From Megachile rotundata (lineage: Eukaryota > Arthropoda > Insecta > Hymenoptera > Megachilidae), in the NCBI RefSeq assembly GCF_050947335.1, contig NW_027473700.1, positions 107,683 to 171,682 of the forward strand: a stretch of DNA of 64,000 nt. Reading direction: 5' to 3'. Numbering within the stretch: the first letter of the stretch is position 1; the number at the start of each line of letters is the position of its first letter. Position numbers and translations under genes: made by a program. The notes below the pieces were generated by a model. It was not told the DNA's origin. It saw only the letters and a list, made by a program, of their open reading frames with translations, and searched no databases. Below are positions 1-16,692 of this stretch, one piece after another.

Positions 1-3000
1 TACTACTATAGAATCACAATCATACAAAAACAATCATACAATCACAATCATACTATCACAATCATACAATCACAATCATACAATCACAATCATACGATCA
101 CAATCATACAATCGCAATCAAACAATCACAGTCATACGATCGCAATCATACAATCACAATGATACAGTCACAATCACACAATCACAATCACACAATCACA
201 ATCATACAAACACAATAATACAGTCACCATCATAGAATCGCAAACACAAAATCGCAATGACACAATTACAATCTCCCAAATACAATCATACGATCACAAT
301 CATACAATCACAATCATACAATCACAATCATACAATCACAATCATTCAATCACAATCATACAATCGCAATCACACAATCACAATCATACAATCACAATCA
401 TAAAATCACGAACATAAATTCACAATCATACAATCACAATCATACAATCACAATCATACACTCACAATCATTCAATCACAAACATACAATCACAATCATA
501 CAATCACAATCATACACTCACAATCATTCAATCACAATCATACAATAACAACCATACGATCACAATCATACAATTACTACTATAGAATCACAATCATACA
601 AAAACAATCATACAATCACAATCATACAATCGCAAGCATACACTCACAATCATTCAATCACTATCACACAATCACAATCTTACAATCACAATCATACAAT
701 CGCAGTCAAACAATCACAATCATACGATCGCAATCATACTATCGCAATCATACAATCACAATCATACCATCACAATCATATAATCACAATCATACAATCA
801 CAATCATACAATCACAATCATACAACCACAATCATACTATCGCAATCATACAATCACAATCATACCATCACAATCATACAATCACAATCATACTCTCACA
901 ATCATTCAATCACAATCATACAATCACAATCATACGATCACAATCATACAATCACAATCATACCATCACAATCATACAATCACAAACATACAATCATAAT
1001 CATACAATCGCAATCAAACAATCACAATCATACGATCGCAATCATACAATCACAATCATACTCTCACAATCATTCAATCACAATCATACAATCACAATCA
1101 TACGATCACAATCATACAATCACAATCATACCATCACAATCATACAATCACAAACATACAATCATAATCATACAATCACAATCATACAATCACAATCATA
1201 CAATCACAATCATACAATCACAATCTTACAATCACAATCATACAATCGCAGTCAAACAATCACAATCATACGACCGCAATCATACAATCACAATCATACA
1301 ACCACAATCATATTATCGCAATCATACCATCACAATCATACAATCACAATCATACAATCACAATCATACAATCACAATCATGCAATCACAATCATACAAT
1401 CACAATCATACAATCACAATCATACAATCACAATCATACAATCGCAATCAAGCAATCACAATCATTCAATCACAATCATACAATCACAATCATACGATCA
1501 CAATCATACAATCACAATCATACCATCCCAATCATACAATCACAAACATACAATCATAATCATACAATCGCAATCAAACAATCACAATCATACGATCGCA
1601 ATCATACAATCACAATCATACACTCACAACCATTCAATCACAATCATACAATAACAATCATACGATCACAATCATACAATCACAATCATACAATCACAAT
1701 CATACAATCACAATCATACAATCGCGATCAAGCAATCACAATCATTCAATCACAATCATACAATAACAATCATACGATCACAATCATACAATTACTATTA
1801 TAGAATCACAATCATATAAAAACAATCATACAATCACAATCATACTATCACAATCATACAATCACAATCATACAATCACAATCATACAATCACAATGATA
1901 CAATCACAATCACACAATCACAATCATACAATCACAATCATACAATCACAATAATACAATCGCAATCAAGCAATCACAATCATACGATCGCAATCATACA
2001 ATCGCAGTCAAACAATCACAATCATACGATCGCAATCATACAATCACAATCATACAACCACAATCAGACAATCGCAATCATACCATCACAATCATACAAT
2101 CACAATCATACAATCATAATCGTACAATCACAATCATACAATCACAATCATTCAATCACAAACATACAATCACAATTATACAATCACAATCATACACTCA
2201 CAATCATTCAATCACAATCATACAATAACAACCATACGATCACAATCATACAATTACTACTATAGAATCACAATCATACAAAAACAATCATTCAATCACA
2301 ATCATACAATAACAATCATACAATCACAATCATACAATTACTACTATGTAATCACAATCATACAAAAACAATCATACAATCACAATCATACAATCGCAAT
2401 CAAGCAATCACAATCATTCAATCACAATCATACGATCGCAATCATACAATCACAATCATACACTCAAAATCATTCAATCACAATCATACAATAACAATCA
2501 TACGATCACAATCATACAATTACTACTATAGAATCGCAATCAAACAATCACAATCATACGATCGCAATCATACAATCACAATCATACACTCACAATCATA
2601 CAATCACGATCATACAATCACAATCATACGATCACAATCATACAATCACAATCATACAATCACAATCATACAATCGCGATCAAGCAATCACAATCATTCA
2701 ATCACAATCATACAATAACAATCATACGATCACAATCATACAATCACAATCATACAATCACAATCATACAATCACAAGCATGCAATCACAATCATACAAT
2801 CACAATCATACAATCACAATCATACGATCACAATCATACAATCCCAATCAAGCAATCACAATCATACGATCGCAATCATACAATCACAATCATACACTCA
2901 AAATCATTCAATCACAATCATACAATAACAATCATACGATCACAATCATACAATTACTACTATAGAATAGCAATCAAACAATCACAATCATACGATCGCA

Positions 3001-5980
3001 ATCATACAATCACAATCGTACACTCACAATCATTCAATCACAATCATACAATCACAATCATACGATCACAATCATACAATCACAATCATACAATTGCAAT
3101 CAAACAATCACAATCATCCGATCGCAATCATACAATCACAATCATACATTCACAATCATTCAATCACAATGATACAGTCACAATCACACAATCACAATCA
3201 CACAATCACAATCATACAAACACAATAATACAGTCACCATCATAGAATCGCAAACACAAAATCGCAATGACACAATTGCAATCTCCCAAATACAATCATA
3301 CGATCACAATCATACAATCACAATCATACAATCACAATCATACAATCACAATCATGCAATCACAATCATACAATCACAATCATACAATCACAATCATACA
3401 ATCACAATCATACAATCGCAATCAAGCAATCACAATCATACGATCGCAATCATACAATCGCAAGCATACACTCACAATCATACGATCGCAATCATACAAT
3501 CACAATCATACACTCACAATCATTCAATCACAAACATACAATCACAATTATACAATCACAATCATACGATCACAATCATACAATTACTACTATAGAATCA
3601 CAATCATACAAAAACAATCATACAATCACAATCATACTATCACAATCATACAATCACAATCATACAATCACAATCATACGATCACAATCATACAATCGCA
3701 ATCAAACAATCACAGTCATACGATCGCAATCATACAATCACAATGATACAGTCACAATCACACAATCACAATCACACAATCACAATCATACAAACACAAT
3801 AATACAGTCACCATCATAGAATCGCAAACACAAAATCGCAATGACACAATTACAATCTCCCAAATACAATCATACGATCACAATCATACAATCACAATCA
3901 TACAATCACAATCATACGATCACAATCATTCAATCACAATCATACAATCGCAATCACACAATCACAATCATACAATCACAATCATAAAATCACGAACATT
4001 CATTCACAATCATACAATCACAATCATACAATCACAATCATACACTCACAATCATTCAATCACAAACATACAATCACAATCATACAATCACAATCATACA
4101 CTCACAATCATTCAATCACAATCATACAATAACAACCATACGATCACAATCATACAATTACTACTATAGAATCACAATCATACAAAAACAATCATACAAT
4201 CACAATCATACAATCGCAAGCATACACTCACAATCATTCAATCACTATCACACAATCACAATCTTACAATCACAATCATACAATCGCAGTCAAACAATCA
4301 CAATCATACGATCGCAATCATACTATCGCAATCATACAATCACAATCATACCATCACAATCATATAATCACAATCATACAATCACAATCATACAATCACA
4401 ATCATACAACCACAATCATACTATCGCAATCATACAATCACAATCATACCATCACAATCATACAATCACAATCATACTCTCACAATCATTCAATCACAAT
4501 CATACAATCACAATCATACGATCACAATCATACAATCACAATCATACCATCACAATCATACAATCACAAACATACAATCATAATCATACAATCGCAATCA
4601 AACAATCACAATCATACGATCGCAATCATACAATCACAATCATACAACCACAATCATATTATCGCAATCATACCATCACAATCATACAATCACAATCATA
4701 CAATCACAATCATACCATCACAATCATACAATCACAATCATACAATTACAATCATACAATCACAATCATACAATCACAATCATACAATCGCAATCAAGCA
4801 ATCACAATCATTCAATCACAATCATACAATCACAATCATACGATCACAATCATACAATCACAATCATACCATCCCAATCATACAATCACAAACATACAAT
4901 CATAATCATACAATCGCAATCAAACAATCACAATCATACGATCGCAATCATACAATCACAATCATACACTCACAACCATTCAATCACAATCATACAATAA
5001 CAATCATACGATCACAATCATACAATCACAATCATACAATCACAATCATACAATCGCGATCAAGCAATCACAATCATTCAATCACAATCATACAATAACA
5101 ATCATACGATCACAATCATACAATTACTACTATAGAATCACAATCATATAAAAACAATCATACAATCACAATCATACAATCACAATCATACAATCACAAT
5201 CATACAATCACAATGATACAATCACAATCACACAATCACAATCATACAATCACAATCATACAATCACAATAATACAATCGCAATCAAGCAATCACAATCA
5301 TACGATCGCAATCATACAATCGCAGTCAAACAATCACAATCATACGATCGCAATCATACAATCACAATCATACAACCACAATCAGACAATCACAATCATA
5401 CCATCACAATCATACAATCACAATCATACAATCATAATCGTACAATCACAATCATACAATCACAATCATTCAATCACAAACATACAATCACAATTATACA
5501 ATCACAATCATACACTCACAATCATTCAATCACAATCATACAATAACAACCATACGATCACAATCATACAATTACTACTATAGAATCACAATCATACAAA
5601 AACAATCATTCAATCACAATCATACAATAACAATCATACAATCACAATCATACAATTACTACTATGTAATCACAATCATACAAAAACAATCATACAATCA
5701 CAATCATACAATCGCAATCAAGCAATCACAATCATTCAATCACAATCATACGATCGCAATCATACAATCACAATCATACACTCAAAATCATTCAATCACA
5801 ATCATACAATAACAATCATACGATCACAATCATACAATTACTACTATAGAATCGCAATCAAACAATCACAATCATACGATCGCAATCATACAATCACAAT
5901 CATACACTCACAATCATTCAATCACTATCATACAATCACAATCATACTATCACAATCATACAATTACAATCATACAATCA
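1..5980. repeat. Diverged T-type block holding two related higher-order copies
   Basis: The block is made of AATCACAATCATAC monomers with many substituted forms. Recurring ones are AATTACTACTATAG, AAAAACAATCATAC, ACTCACAATCATTC, AATCGCAATCAAGC and GATCGCAATCATAC. About 1-2,590 aligns with about 3,585-5,910: shared markers near 221, 547 and 677 recur 3,584 bp later. The offset falls to 3,346, 3,332 and 3,318 further right, all multiples of 14. No gene is present. Short open frames here start at chance CATGCA variants. Confidence 0.9.
221..300. repeat. Rare variant block, first of five copies
   Basis: A distinctive run of substituted monomers begins CAGTCACCATCATAG and continues through AATCGCAAACACAAA to AATCTCCCAAATAC. 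It recurs starting at 3,231, 3,805, 9,981 and 10,555. The 3,231/3,805 and 9,981/10,555 pairs are both spaced 574 bp (41 monomers), and the pairs are 6,750 bp apart. It is useful as an index mark for the left-hand higher-order repeat. No function is suggested. Confidence 0.85.
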
Positions 5981-7103
5981 CAATCACACAATCACAATCA
6001 CACAATCACAATCACACAATCACAATCACACAATCACAATCACACAGTCACAATCACACAGTCACAATCACACAGTCACAATCACACAATCACAATCACA
6101 CAATCACAATCACACAATCACAATCACACAATCACAGTCACACAATCACAGTCACACAATCACAGTCACACAATCACAGTCACACAATCACAGTCACACA
6201 ATCACAGTCACACAATCACAATCACACAATCACAATCACACAATCACAATCACACAATCACAATCACACAATCACAGTCACACAATCACAGTCACACAAT
6301 CACAGTCACACAATCACAGTCACACAATCACAGTCACACAATCACAATCACACAATCACAATCACACAATCACAATCACACAATCACAATCGCACAATCA
6401 CAATCGCACAATCACAATCGCACAATCACAATCGCACAATCACAATCGCACAATCACAATCGCACAATCACAATCGCACAATCACAATCGCACAATCACA
6501 ATCGCACAATCACAATCGCACAATCACAATCGCACAATCACAATCGCACAATCACAATCGCACAATCACAATCGCACAATCACAATCGCACAATCACAAT
6601 CGCACAATCACAATCGCACAATCACAATCGCACAATCACAATCGCACAATCACACAATCACAATCACACAATCACAATCACACAATCACAATCACACAAT
6701 CACAATCACACAATCACAATCACACAATCACAATCACACAATCACAATCACACAATCACAATCACACAATCACAATCACACAATCACAATCACACAATCA
6801 CAATCACACAATCACAATCACACAATCACAATCACACAATCACAATCACACAATCACAATCACACAATCACAATCACACAATCACAATCACACAATCACA
6901 CAATCACAATCACACAATCACAATCACACAATCACAATCACACAATCACAATCACACAATCACAATCACACAATCACAATCACACAATCACAATCACACA
7001 ATCACAATCACACAATCACAATCACACAATCACAATCACACAATCACAATCACACAATCACAATCACACAATCACAATCACACAATCACAATCACACAAT
7101 CAC
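5981..7103. repeat. C-type array with nested variant runs
   Basis: AATCACAATCACAC monomers contain runs of one variant. In order these are three AGTCACAATCACAC units (about 6,047), six AATCACAGTCACAC units (G at 6,137-6,207), five more (G at 6,277-6,333) and nineteen AATCACAATCGCAC units (TCGC from 6,390 to 6,642). Lone 8-bp words follow near 6,650 and 6,895. The array ends at the AAGCATACACTCAC junction. Confidence 0.92.
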
Positions 7104-8990
7104 AAGCATACACTCACAATCATCCAATCACTATCATACAATCACAATCATACAATCACAATCATACTATCACAATCCTACAATCACAATCATACAGTCA
7201 CAATCATACAATCACAGTCATACAATCACAATCATACAATCACAATCATACAATCACAATCATACGATCACAATCATACAATTACTACTATAGAATCACA
7301 ATCATACAAAAACAATCATACAATCACAATCATACTATCACAATCATACAATCGCAATCAAGCAATCACAATCATACGATCGCAATCATACAATCACAAT
7401 CATACACTCAAAATCATTCAATCACAATCATACAATAACAATCATACGATCACAATCATACAATTACTACTATAGAATCGCAATCAAACAGTCACAATCA
7501 TACGATCGCAATCATACAATCACAATCATACACTCACAATCATTCAATCACAATCATACAATCACAATCATACGATCACAATCATACAATCACAATCATA
7601 CAATCACAATCATACAATCGCAATCAAGCAATCACAATTATACAATCACAATCATACCATCACAATCATACAATTACTACTATACAATCACAATCATACA
7701 AAAACAATCATACAATCACAATCATACAATCGCAAGCATACAATCACAATCATACAATCACAATCATACAATCGCAATTATACAATTACAATCACACAAA
7801 TACAATCATACAATCACAATCATGCAATCACAATCATACTGTAACAATCATACAATCAAAATCATACAATCACAATCATACAATCGCAATCAAACATTCA
7901 CAATCATACGATCGCAATCATACAATCACAATCATACTCTCACAATCATTCAATCACAATCATACAATCACAATCATACGATCACAATCATACAATCACA
8001 ATCATACCATCACAATCATACAATCACAAACATACAATCATAATCATACAATCACAATCATACAATCACAATCATACAATGACAATCATACAATCACAAT
8101 CATACAATCACAATCATACAACCACAATCAGACAATCACAATCATACTATCACAATCCTACAATCACAATCATACAGTCACAATCATACAATCACAGTCA
8201 TACAATCACAATCATACAAAAACAATCATACAATCACAATCATACAATCGCAAGCATACACTCACAATCATTCAATCACTATCATACAATCACAATCATA
8301 TAATCACAATCATACAATCACAACCATACAATCACAATCGTACGATGACAATCATACAATTACCACTATACAATCACAATCATACAAAAACAATCATACT
8401 ATCACAATCATACAATCACAATCATACAATCACAATCATTCATTCACAATCATACAATCACAATCATACAATCACAATCATACTATCGCAATCATACAAT
8501 CACAATCATACCATCACAATCATACAATCACAAACATACAATCATAATCATACCATCGCAATCAAACAATCACAATCATACGATCGCAATCATACAATCA
8601 CAATCATACTCTCACAATCACTCAATCACAATCATACAATCACAATCATACGATCACAATCATACAATCACAATCATACCATCACAATCATACAATCACA
8701 AACATACAATCATAATCATACAATCATAATCATACAATCACAATCATACAATCGCAATCATACAATCACAATCTTACAATCACAATCATACAATCGCAGT
8801 CAAACAATCACAATCATACGATCGCAATCATACAATCACAATCATACAACCACAATCATACTATCGCAATCATACATTCACAATCATACCATCACAATCA
8901 TACAATCACAATCATACAATCGCAATCATACGATCGCAACCATACAATCACAATAATACACTCACAATCATTCAATCACAAACATACAAT
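7104..8990. repeat. T-type block
   Basis: Substituted T-type monomers in strict 14-bp phase, with several AATTACTACTATAG/C markers and one GATGACAATCATAC + AATTACCACTATAC marker pair starting near 8,345. The stretch from about 7,820 recurs at 15,258 (offset 7,436) and again at 17,884 (offset 2,626). The open frames at 7,822-8,043, 8,079-8,303 and 8,345-8,956 are by-products of the repeat. No gene is seen. Confidence 0.88.
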
Positions 8991-9343
8991 CACAATCACG
9001 CAATCACAATCACGCAATCGCAATCACGCAATCGCAATCACGCAACCACAATCACGCAATCACAATCACGCAATCACAATCACGCAATCACAATCACGCA
9101 ATCACAATCACGCAATCACAATCACGCAATCACAATCACGCAATCACAATCACGCAATCACAATCACGCAATCACAATCACGCAATCACAATCACGCAAT
9201 CACAATCACGCAATCACAATCACGCAATCACAATCACGCAATCACAATCACGCAATCACAATCACGCAATCACAATCACGCAATCACACTCACGCAATCA
9301 CAATCACGCAATCACAATCACACAATCACAATCACACAATCAC
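8991..9343. repeat. ACGC-type array
   Basis: About two dozen monomers, mostly AATCACAATCACGC, each with one CpG, preceded by a few AATCGC forms and ended by C-type units. It is entered through ACTCACAATCATTC and AATCACAAACATAC monomers, and left through the AAGCATACACTCAC junction. Related arrays lie at 21.29-21.64 and 41.14-41.49 kb. Confidence 0.92.
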
Positions 9344-12300
9344 AAGCATACACTCACAATCATTCAATCACTATCATACAATCACAATCATACAATCACA
9401 ATCATACTATGACAACCCTACAATCACAATCATACAATCACAATCATACAATCACAATCATACAATCGCAATCAAGCAATCACAATCATACAATCACAAT
9501 CATACCATCACAATCATACAATTACTACTATACAATCACAATCATACAAAAACAATCATACAATCACAATCATACTATCACAATCATACAATCGCAATCA
9601 AGCAATCACAATCATACGATCGCAATCATACAATCACAATCATACACTCAAAATCATTCAATCACAATCATACAATAACAATCATACGATCACAATCATA
9701 CAATTACTACTATAGAATAGCAATCAAACAATCACAATCATACGATCGCAATCATACAATCACAATCGTACACTCACAATCATTCAATCACAATCATACA
9801 ATCACAATCATACGATCACAATCATACAATCACAATCATACAATTGCAATCAAACAATCACAATCATCCGATCGCAATCATACAATCACAATCATACATT
9901 CACAATCATTCAATCACAATGATACAGTCACAATCACACAATCACAATCACACAATCACAATCATACAAACACAATAATACAGTCACCATCATAGAATCG
10001 CAAACACAAAATCGCAATGACACAATTACAATCTCCCAAATACAATCATACGATCACAATCATACAATCACAATCATACAATCACAATCATACAATCACA
10101 ATCATGCAATCACAATCATACAATCACAATCATACAATCACAATCATACAATCACAATCATACAATCGCAATCAAGCAATCACAATCATACGATCGCAAT
10201 CATACAATCGCAAGCATACACTCACAATCATACGATCGCAATCATACAATCACAATCATACACTCACAATCATTCAATCACAAGCATACAATCACAATTA
10301 TACAATCACAATCATACGATCACAATCATACAATTACTACTATAGAATCACAATCATACAAAAACAATCATACAATCACAATCATACTATCACAATCATA
10401 CAATCACAATCATACAATCACAATCATACGATCACAATCATACAATCGCAATCAAACAATCACAGTCATACGATCGCAATCATACAATCACAATGATACA
10501 GTCACAATCACACAATCACAATCACACAATCACAATCATACAAACACAATAATACAGTCACCATCATAGAATCGCAAACACAAAATCGCAATGACACAAT
10601 TACAATCTCCCAAATACAATCATACGATCACAATCATACAATCACAATCATACAATCACAATCATACGATCACAATCATTCAATCACAATCATACAATCG
10701 CAATCACACAATCACAATCATACAATCACAATCATAAAATCACGAACATACATTCACAATCATACAATCACAATCATACAATCACAATCATACACTCACA
10801 ATCATTCAATCACAAACATACAATCACAATCATACAATCACAATCATACACTCACAATCATTCAATCACAATCATACAATAACAACCATACGATCACAAT
10901 CATACAATTACTACTATAGAATCACAATCATACAAAAACAATCATACAATCACAATCATACAATCGCAAGCATACACTCACAATCATTCAATCACTATCA
11001 CACAATCACAATCTTACAATCACAATCATACAATCGCAGTCAAACAATCACAATCATACGATCGCAATCATACTATCGCAATCATACAATCACAATCATA
11101 CCATCACAATCATATAATCACAATCATACAATCACAATCATACAATCACAATCATACAACCACAATCATACTATCGCAATCATACAATCACAATCATACC
11201 ATCACAATCATACAATCACAATCATACTCTCACAATCATTCAATCACAATCATACAATCACAATCATACGATCACAATCATACAATCACAATCATACCAT
11301 CACAATCATACAATCACAAACATACAATCATAATCATACAATCGCAATCAAACAATCACAATCATACGATCGCAATCATACAATCACAATCATACAACCA
11401 CAATCATATTATCGCAATCATACCATCACAATCATACAATCACAATCATACAATCACAATCATACCATCACAATCATACAATCACAATCATACAATCACA
11501 ATCATACAATCACAATCATACAATCACAATCATACAATCGCAATCAAGCAATCACAATCATTCAATCACAATCATACAATCACAATCATACGATCACAAT
11601 CATACAATCACAATCATACAATCACAATCATACAATCGCGATCAAGCAATCACAATCATTCAATCACAATCATACAATAACAATCATACGATCACAATCA
11701 TACAATTACTACTATAGAATCACAATCATATAAAAACAATCATACAATCACAATCATACTATCACAATCATACAATCACAATCATACAATCACAATCATA
11801 CAATCACAATGATACAATCACAATCACACAATCACAATCATACAATCACAATCATACAATCACAATAATACAATCGCAATCAAGCAATCACAATCATACG
11901 ATCGCAATCATACAATCGCAGTCAAACAATCACAATCATACGATCGCAATCATACAATCACAATCATACAACCACAATCAGACAATCACAATCATACCAT
12001 CACAATCATACAATCACAATCATACAATCATAATCGTACAATCACAATCATACAACCACAATCATACTATCGCAATCATACAATCACAATCATACCATCA
12101 CAATCATACAATCACAATCATACAACCACAATCATATTATCGCAATCATACCATCACAATCATACAATCACAATCATACAATCACAATCATACCATCACA
12201 ATCATACAATCACAATCATACAATCACAATCATACAATCACAATCATACAATCACAATCATACAATCGCAATCAAGCAATCACAATCATTCAATCACAAT

Positions 12301-13472
12301 CATACAATCACAATCATACGATCACAATCATACAATCACAATCATACCATCCCAATCATACAATCACAAACATACAATCATAATCATACAATCGCAATCA
12401 AACAATCACAATCATACGATCGCAATCATACAATCACAATCATACACTCACAACCATTCAATCACAATCATACAATAACAATCATACGATCACAATCATA
12501 CAATCACAATCATACAATCACAATCATACAATCGCGATCAAGCAATCACAATCATTCAATCACAATCATACAATAACAATCATACGATCACAATCATACA
12601 ATTACTACTATAGAATCACAATCATATAAAAACAATCATACAATCACAATCATACTATCACAATCATACAATCACAATCATACAATCACAATCATACAAT
12701 CACAATGATACAATCACAATCACACAATCACAATCATACAATCACAATCATACAATCACAATAATACAATCGCAATCAAGCAATCACAATCATACGATCG
12801 CAATCATACAATCGCAGTCAAACAATCACAATCATACGATCGCAATCATACAATCACAATCATACAACCACAATCAGACAATCACAATCATACCATCACA
12901 ATCATACAATCACAATCATACAATCATAATCGTACAATCACAATCATACAATCACAATCATTCAATCACAAACATACAATCACAATTATACAATCACAAT
13001 CATACACTCACAATCATTCAATCACAATCATACAATAACAACCATACGATCACAATCATACAATTACTACTATAGAATCACAATCATACAAAAACAATCA
13101 TTCAATCACAATCATACAATAACAATCATACAATCACAATCATACAATTACTACTATGTAATCACAATCATACAAAAACAATCATACAATCACAATCATA
13201 CAATCGCAATCAAGCAATCACAATCATTCAATCACAATCATACGATCGCAATCATACAATCACAATCATACACTCAAAATCATTCAATCACAATCATACA
13301 ATAACAATCATACGATCACAATCATACAATTACTACTATAGAATCGCAATCAAACAATCACAATCATACGATCGCAATCATACAATCACAATCATACACT
13401 CACAATCATTCAATCACTATCATACAATCACAATCATACTATCACAATCATACAATCACAATCATACAATCA
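9344..13472. repeat. T-type block with an internal 728-bp duplication
   Basis: The left part is the second copy of the 6.75-kb higher-order repeat. Inside it, the ATTATCGC marker near 11,407 recurs near 12,135, 728 bp (52 monomers) later, so a stretch around 11.4-12.1 kb is present twice here but once in the sister copy near 4.66 kb. The block ends where CATAC monomers give way to CACAC near 13,473. No gene is seen. Confidence 0.85.
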
Positions 13473-14525
13473 CAATCACACAATCACAATCACACAATCA
13501 CAATCACACAATCACAATCACACAATCACAATCACACAGTCACAATCACACAGTCACAATCACACAGTCACAATCACACAGTCACAATCACACAATCACA
13601 ATCACACAATCACAATCACACAATCACAATCACACAATCACAATCACACAATCACAGTCACACAATCACAGTCACACAATCACAGTCACACAATCACAGT
13701 CACACAATCACAGTCACACAATCACAATCACACAATCACAATCACACAATCACAATCACACAATCACAGTCACACAATCACAGTCACACAATCACAGTCA
13801 CACAATCACAGTCACACAATCACAGTCACACAATCACAATCACACAATCACAATCACACAATCACAATCACACAATCACAATCACACAATCACAATCACA
13901 CAATCACAATCACACAATCACAATCACACAATCACAATCGCACAATCACAATCGCACAATCACAATCGCACAATCACAATCGCACAATCACAATCGCACA
14001 ATCACAATCGCACAATCACAATCGCACAATCACAATCGCACAATCACAATCGCACAATCACAATCGCACAATCACAATCGCACAATCACAATCGCACAAT
14101 CACACAATCACAATCACACAATCACACAATCACAATCACACAATCACAATCACACAATCACAATCACACAATCACAATCACACAATCACAATCACACAAT
14201 CACAATCACACAATCACAATCACACAATCACAATCACACAATCACAATCACACAATCACAATCACACAATCACAATCACACAATCACAATCACACAATCA
14301 CAATCACACAATCACAATCACACAATCACAATCACACAATCACAATCACACAATCACAATCACACAATCACAATCACACAATCACAATCACACAATCACA
14401 ATCACACAATCACAATCACACAATCACAATCACACAATCACAATCACACAATCACAATCACACAATCACAATCACACAATCACAATCACACAATCACAAT
14501 CACACAATCACAATCACACAATCAC
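13473..14525. repeat. C-type array with nested variant runs, sister of 5,981-7,103
   Basis: It has the same order of variant runs as its sister but different counts: four AGTCAC units, five and five CAGTC units, and about twelve TCGCAC units (13,939-14,093). Two 8-bp words lie near 14,100 and 14,115. It leaves through AAGCATACACTCAC. Confidence 0.92.
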
Positions 14526-16692
14526 AAGCATACACTCACAATCATTCAATCACTATCATACAATCACAATCATACAATCACAATCATACTATCACAATCC
14601 TACAATCACAATCATACAATCACAATCATACAGTCACAATCATACAATCACAGTCATACAATCACAATCATACAATCACAATCATACAATCACAATCATA
14701 CGATCACAATCATACAATTACTACTATAGAATCACAATCATACAAAAACAATCATACAATCACAATCATACTATCACAATCATACAATCGCAATCAAGCA
14801 ATCACAATCATACGATCGCAATCATACAATCACAATCATACACTCAAAATCATTCAATCACAATCATACAATAACAATCATACGATCACAATCATACAAT
14901 TACTACTATAGAATCGCAATCAAACAGTCACAATCATACGATCGCAATCATACAATCACAATCATACACTCACAATCATTCAATCACAATCATACAATCA
15001 CAATCATACGATCACAATCATACAATCACAATCATACAATCACAATCATACAATCGCAATCAAGCAATCACAATCATACAATCACAATCATACCATCACA
15101 ATCATACAATTACTACTATACAATCACAATCATACAAAAACAATCATACAATCACAATCATACAATCGCAAGCATACAATCACAATCATACAATCACAAT
15201 CATACAATCGCAATTATACAATTACAATCACACAAATACAATCATACAATCACAATCATGCAATCACAATCATACTGTAACAATCATACAATCAAAATCA
15301 TACAATCACAATCATACAATCGCAATCAAACATTCACAATCATACGATCGCAATCATACAATCACAATCATACTCTCACAATCATTCAATCACAATCATA
15401 CAATCACAATCATACGATCACAATCATACAATCACAATCATACCATCACAATCATACAATCACAAACATACAATCATAATCATACAATCACAATCATACA
15501 ATCACAATCATACAATGACAATCATACAATCACAATCATACAATCACAATCATACAACCACAATCAGACAATCACAATCATACAATCACAATCATACAAT
15601 CGCAATCACACAATCACAATCATACAATCACAATCATAAAATCACGAACATACAATCACAATCATACAATCACAATCATACAATCACAATCATACACTCA
15701 CAATCATTCAATCACAAACATACAATCACAATCATACAATCACAATCATTCACTCACAATCATTCAATCACAATCATACAATAACAACCATACGATCACA
15801 ATCATACAAGTACTACTATAGAATCACAATCATACAAAAACAATCATACAATCACAATCATACAATCGCAAGCATACACTCACAATCATTCAATCACTAT
15901 CATACAATCACAATCATATAATCACAATCATACAATCACAACCATACAATCACAATCGTACGATGACAATCATACAATTACCACTATACAATCACAATCA
16001 TACAAAAACAATCATACTATCACAATCATACAATCACAATCATACAATCACAATCATTCATTCACAATCATACAATCACAATCATACAATCACAATCATA
16101 CTATCGCAATCATACAATCACAATCATACCATCACAATCATACAATCACAAACATACAATCATAATCATACCATCGCAATCAAACAATCACAATCATACG
16201 ATCGCAATCATACAATCACAATCATACTCTCACAATCACTCAATCACAATCATACAATCACAATCATACGATCACAATCATACAATCACAATCATACCAT
16301 CACAATCATACAATCACAAACATACAATCACAATCATGCAATCACAATCATACAATCACCATCATACAATCACAATCATACAATCGCAATCAAGCAATCA
16401 CAATCATTCAATCACAATCATGCAATAACAATCATACGATCACAATCATACAATTACTACTATAGAATCACAATCATACAAAAACAATCATACAATCACG
16501 ATCATACTATCACAATCATACAATCACAATCATACAATCACAATCATACAATCGCAATCATGCAATCACAATCATACAATCACAATCATGCAATCACAAT
16601 CATACAATCACAATCATACAATCGCAATCATACGATCGCAATCATACAATCACAATAATACACTCACAATCATTTAATCACAAACATACAAT
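14526..16692. repeat. T-type block, higher-order copy with period of about 2.63 kb
   Basis: Markers at 15,258, 15,515 and 15,963 recur at 17,884, 18,141 and 18,589, all offset 2,626 bp (187 monomers plus one 8-bp word). That word is visible near 16,885. One CATGCA change near 18,179 separates the copies locally. No gene is seen. Confidence 0.88.

Larger units (their letters stand above)
2850..9600. repeat. Higher-order repeat of about 6.75 kb, copy 1
   Basis: Markers at 2,963 (TAGAATAG), 3,231 and 3,805 recur at 9,713, 9,981 and 10,555, a constant offset of 6,750 bp. That is 482 monomers plus 2 bp. The extra 2 bp equals two inserted 8-bp words (16 = 14 + 2), which are visible near 6,650 and 6,895. 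The copy includes a T-type block, the C-type array at 5.98-7.10 kb, another T-type block and the ACGC array at 9.0-9.3 kb. Confidence 0.85.

Noticed and set aside
2250..2265. AATTACTACTATAG marker as a promoter element (TATA-like)
   Set aside because: It recurs more than thirty times at fixed 14-bp phase as a substituted monomer. Nothing downstream looks transcribed, so it is better read as a higher-order repeat marker.
7104..7120. Repeated AAGCATACACTCAC edge as a transposon terminus or target-site duplication
   Set aside because: It is a pair of substituted 14-bp monomers in phase with the array. No inverted partner and no inserted foreign sequence are present.
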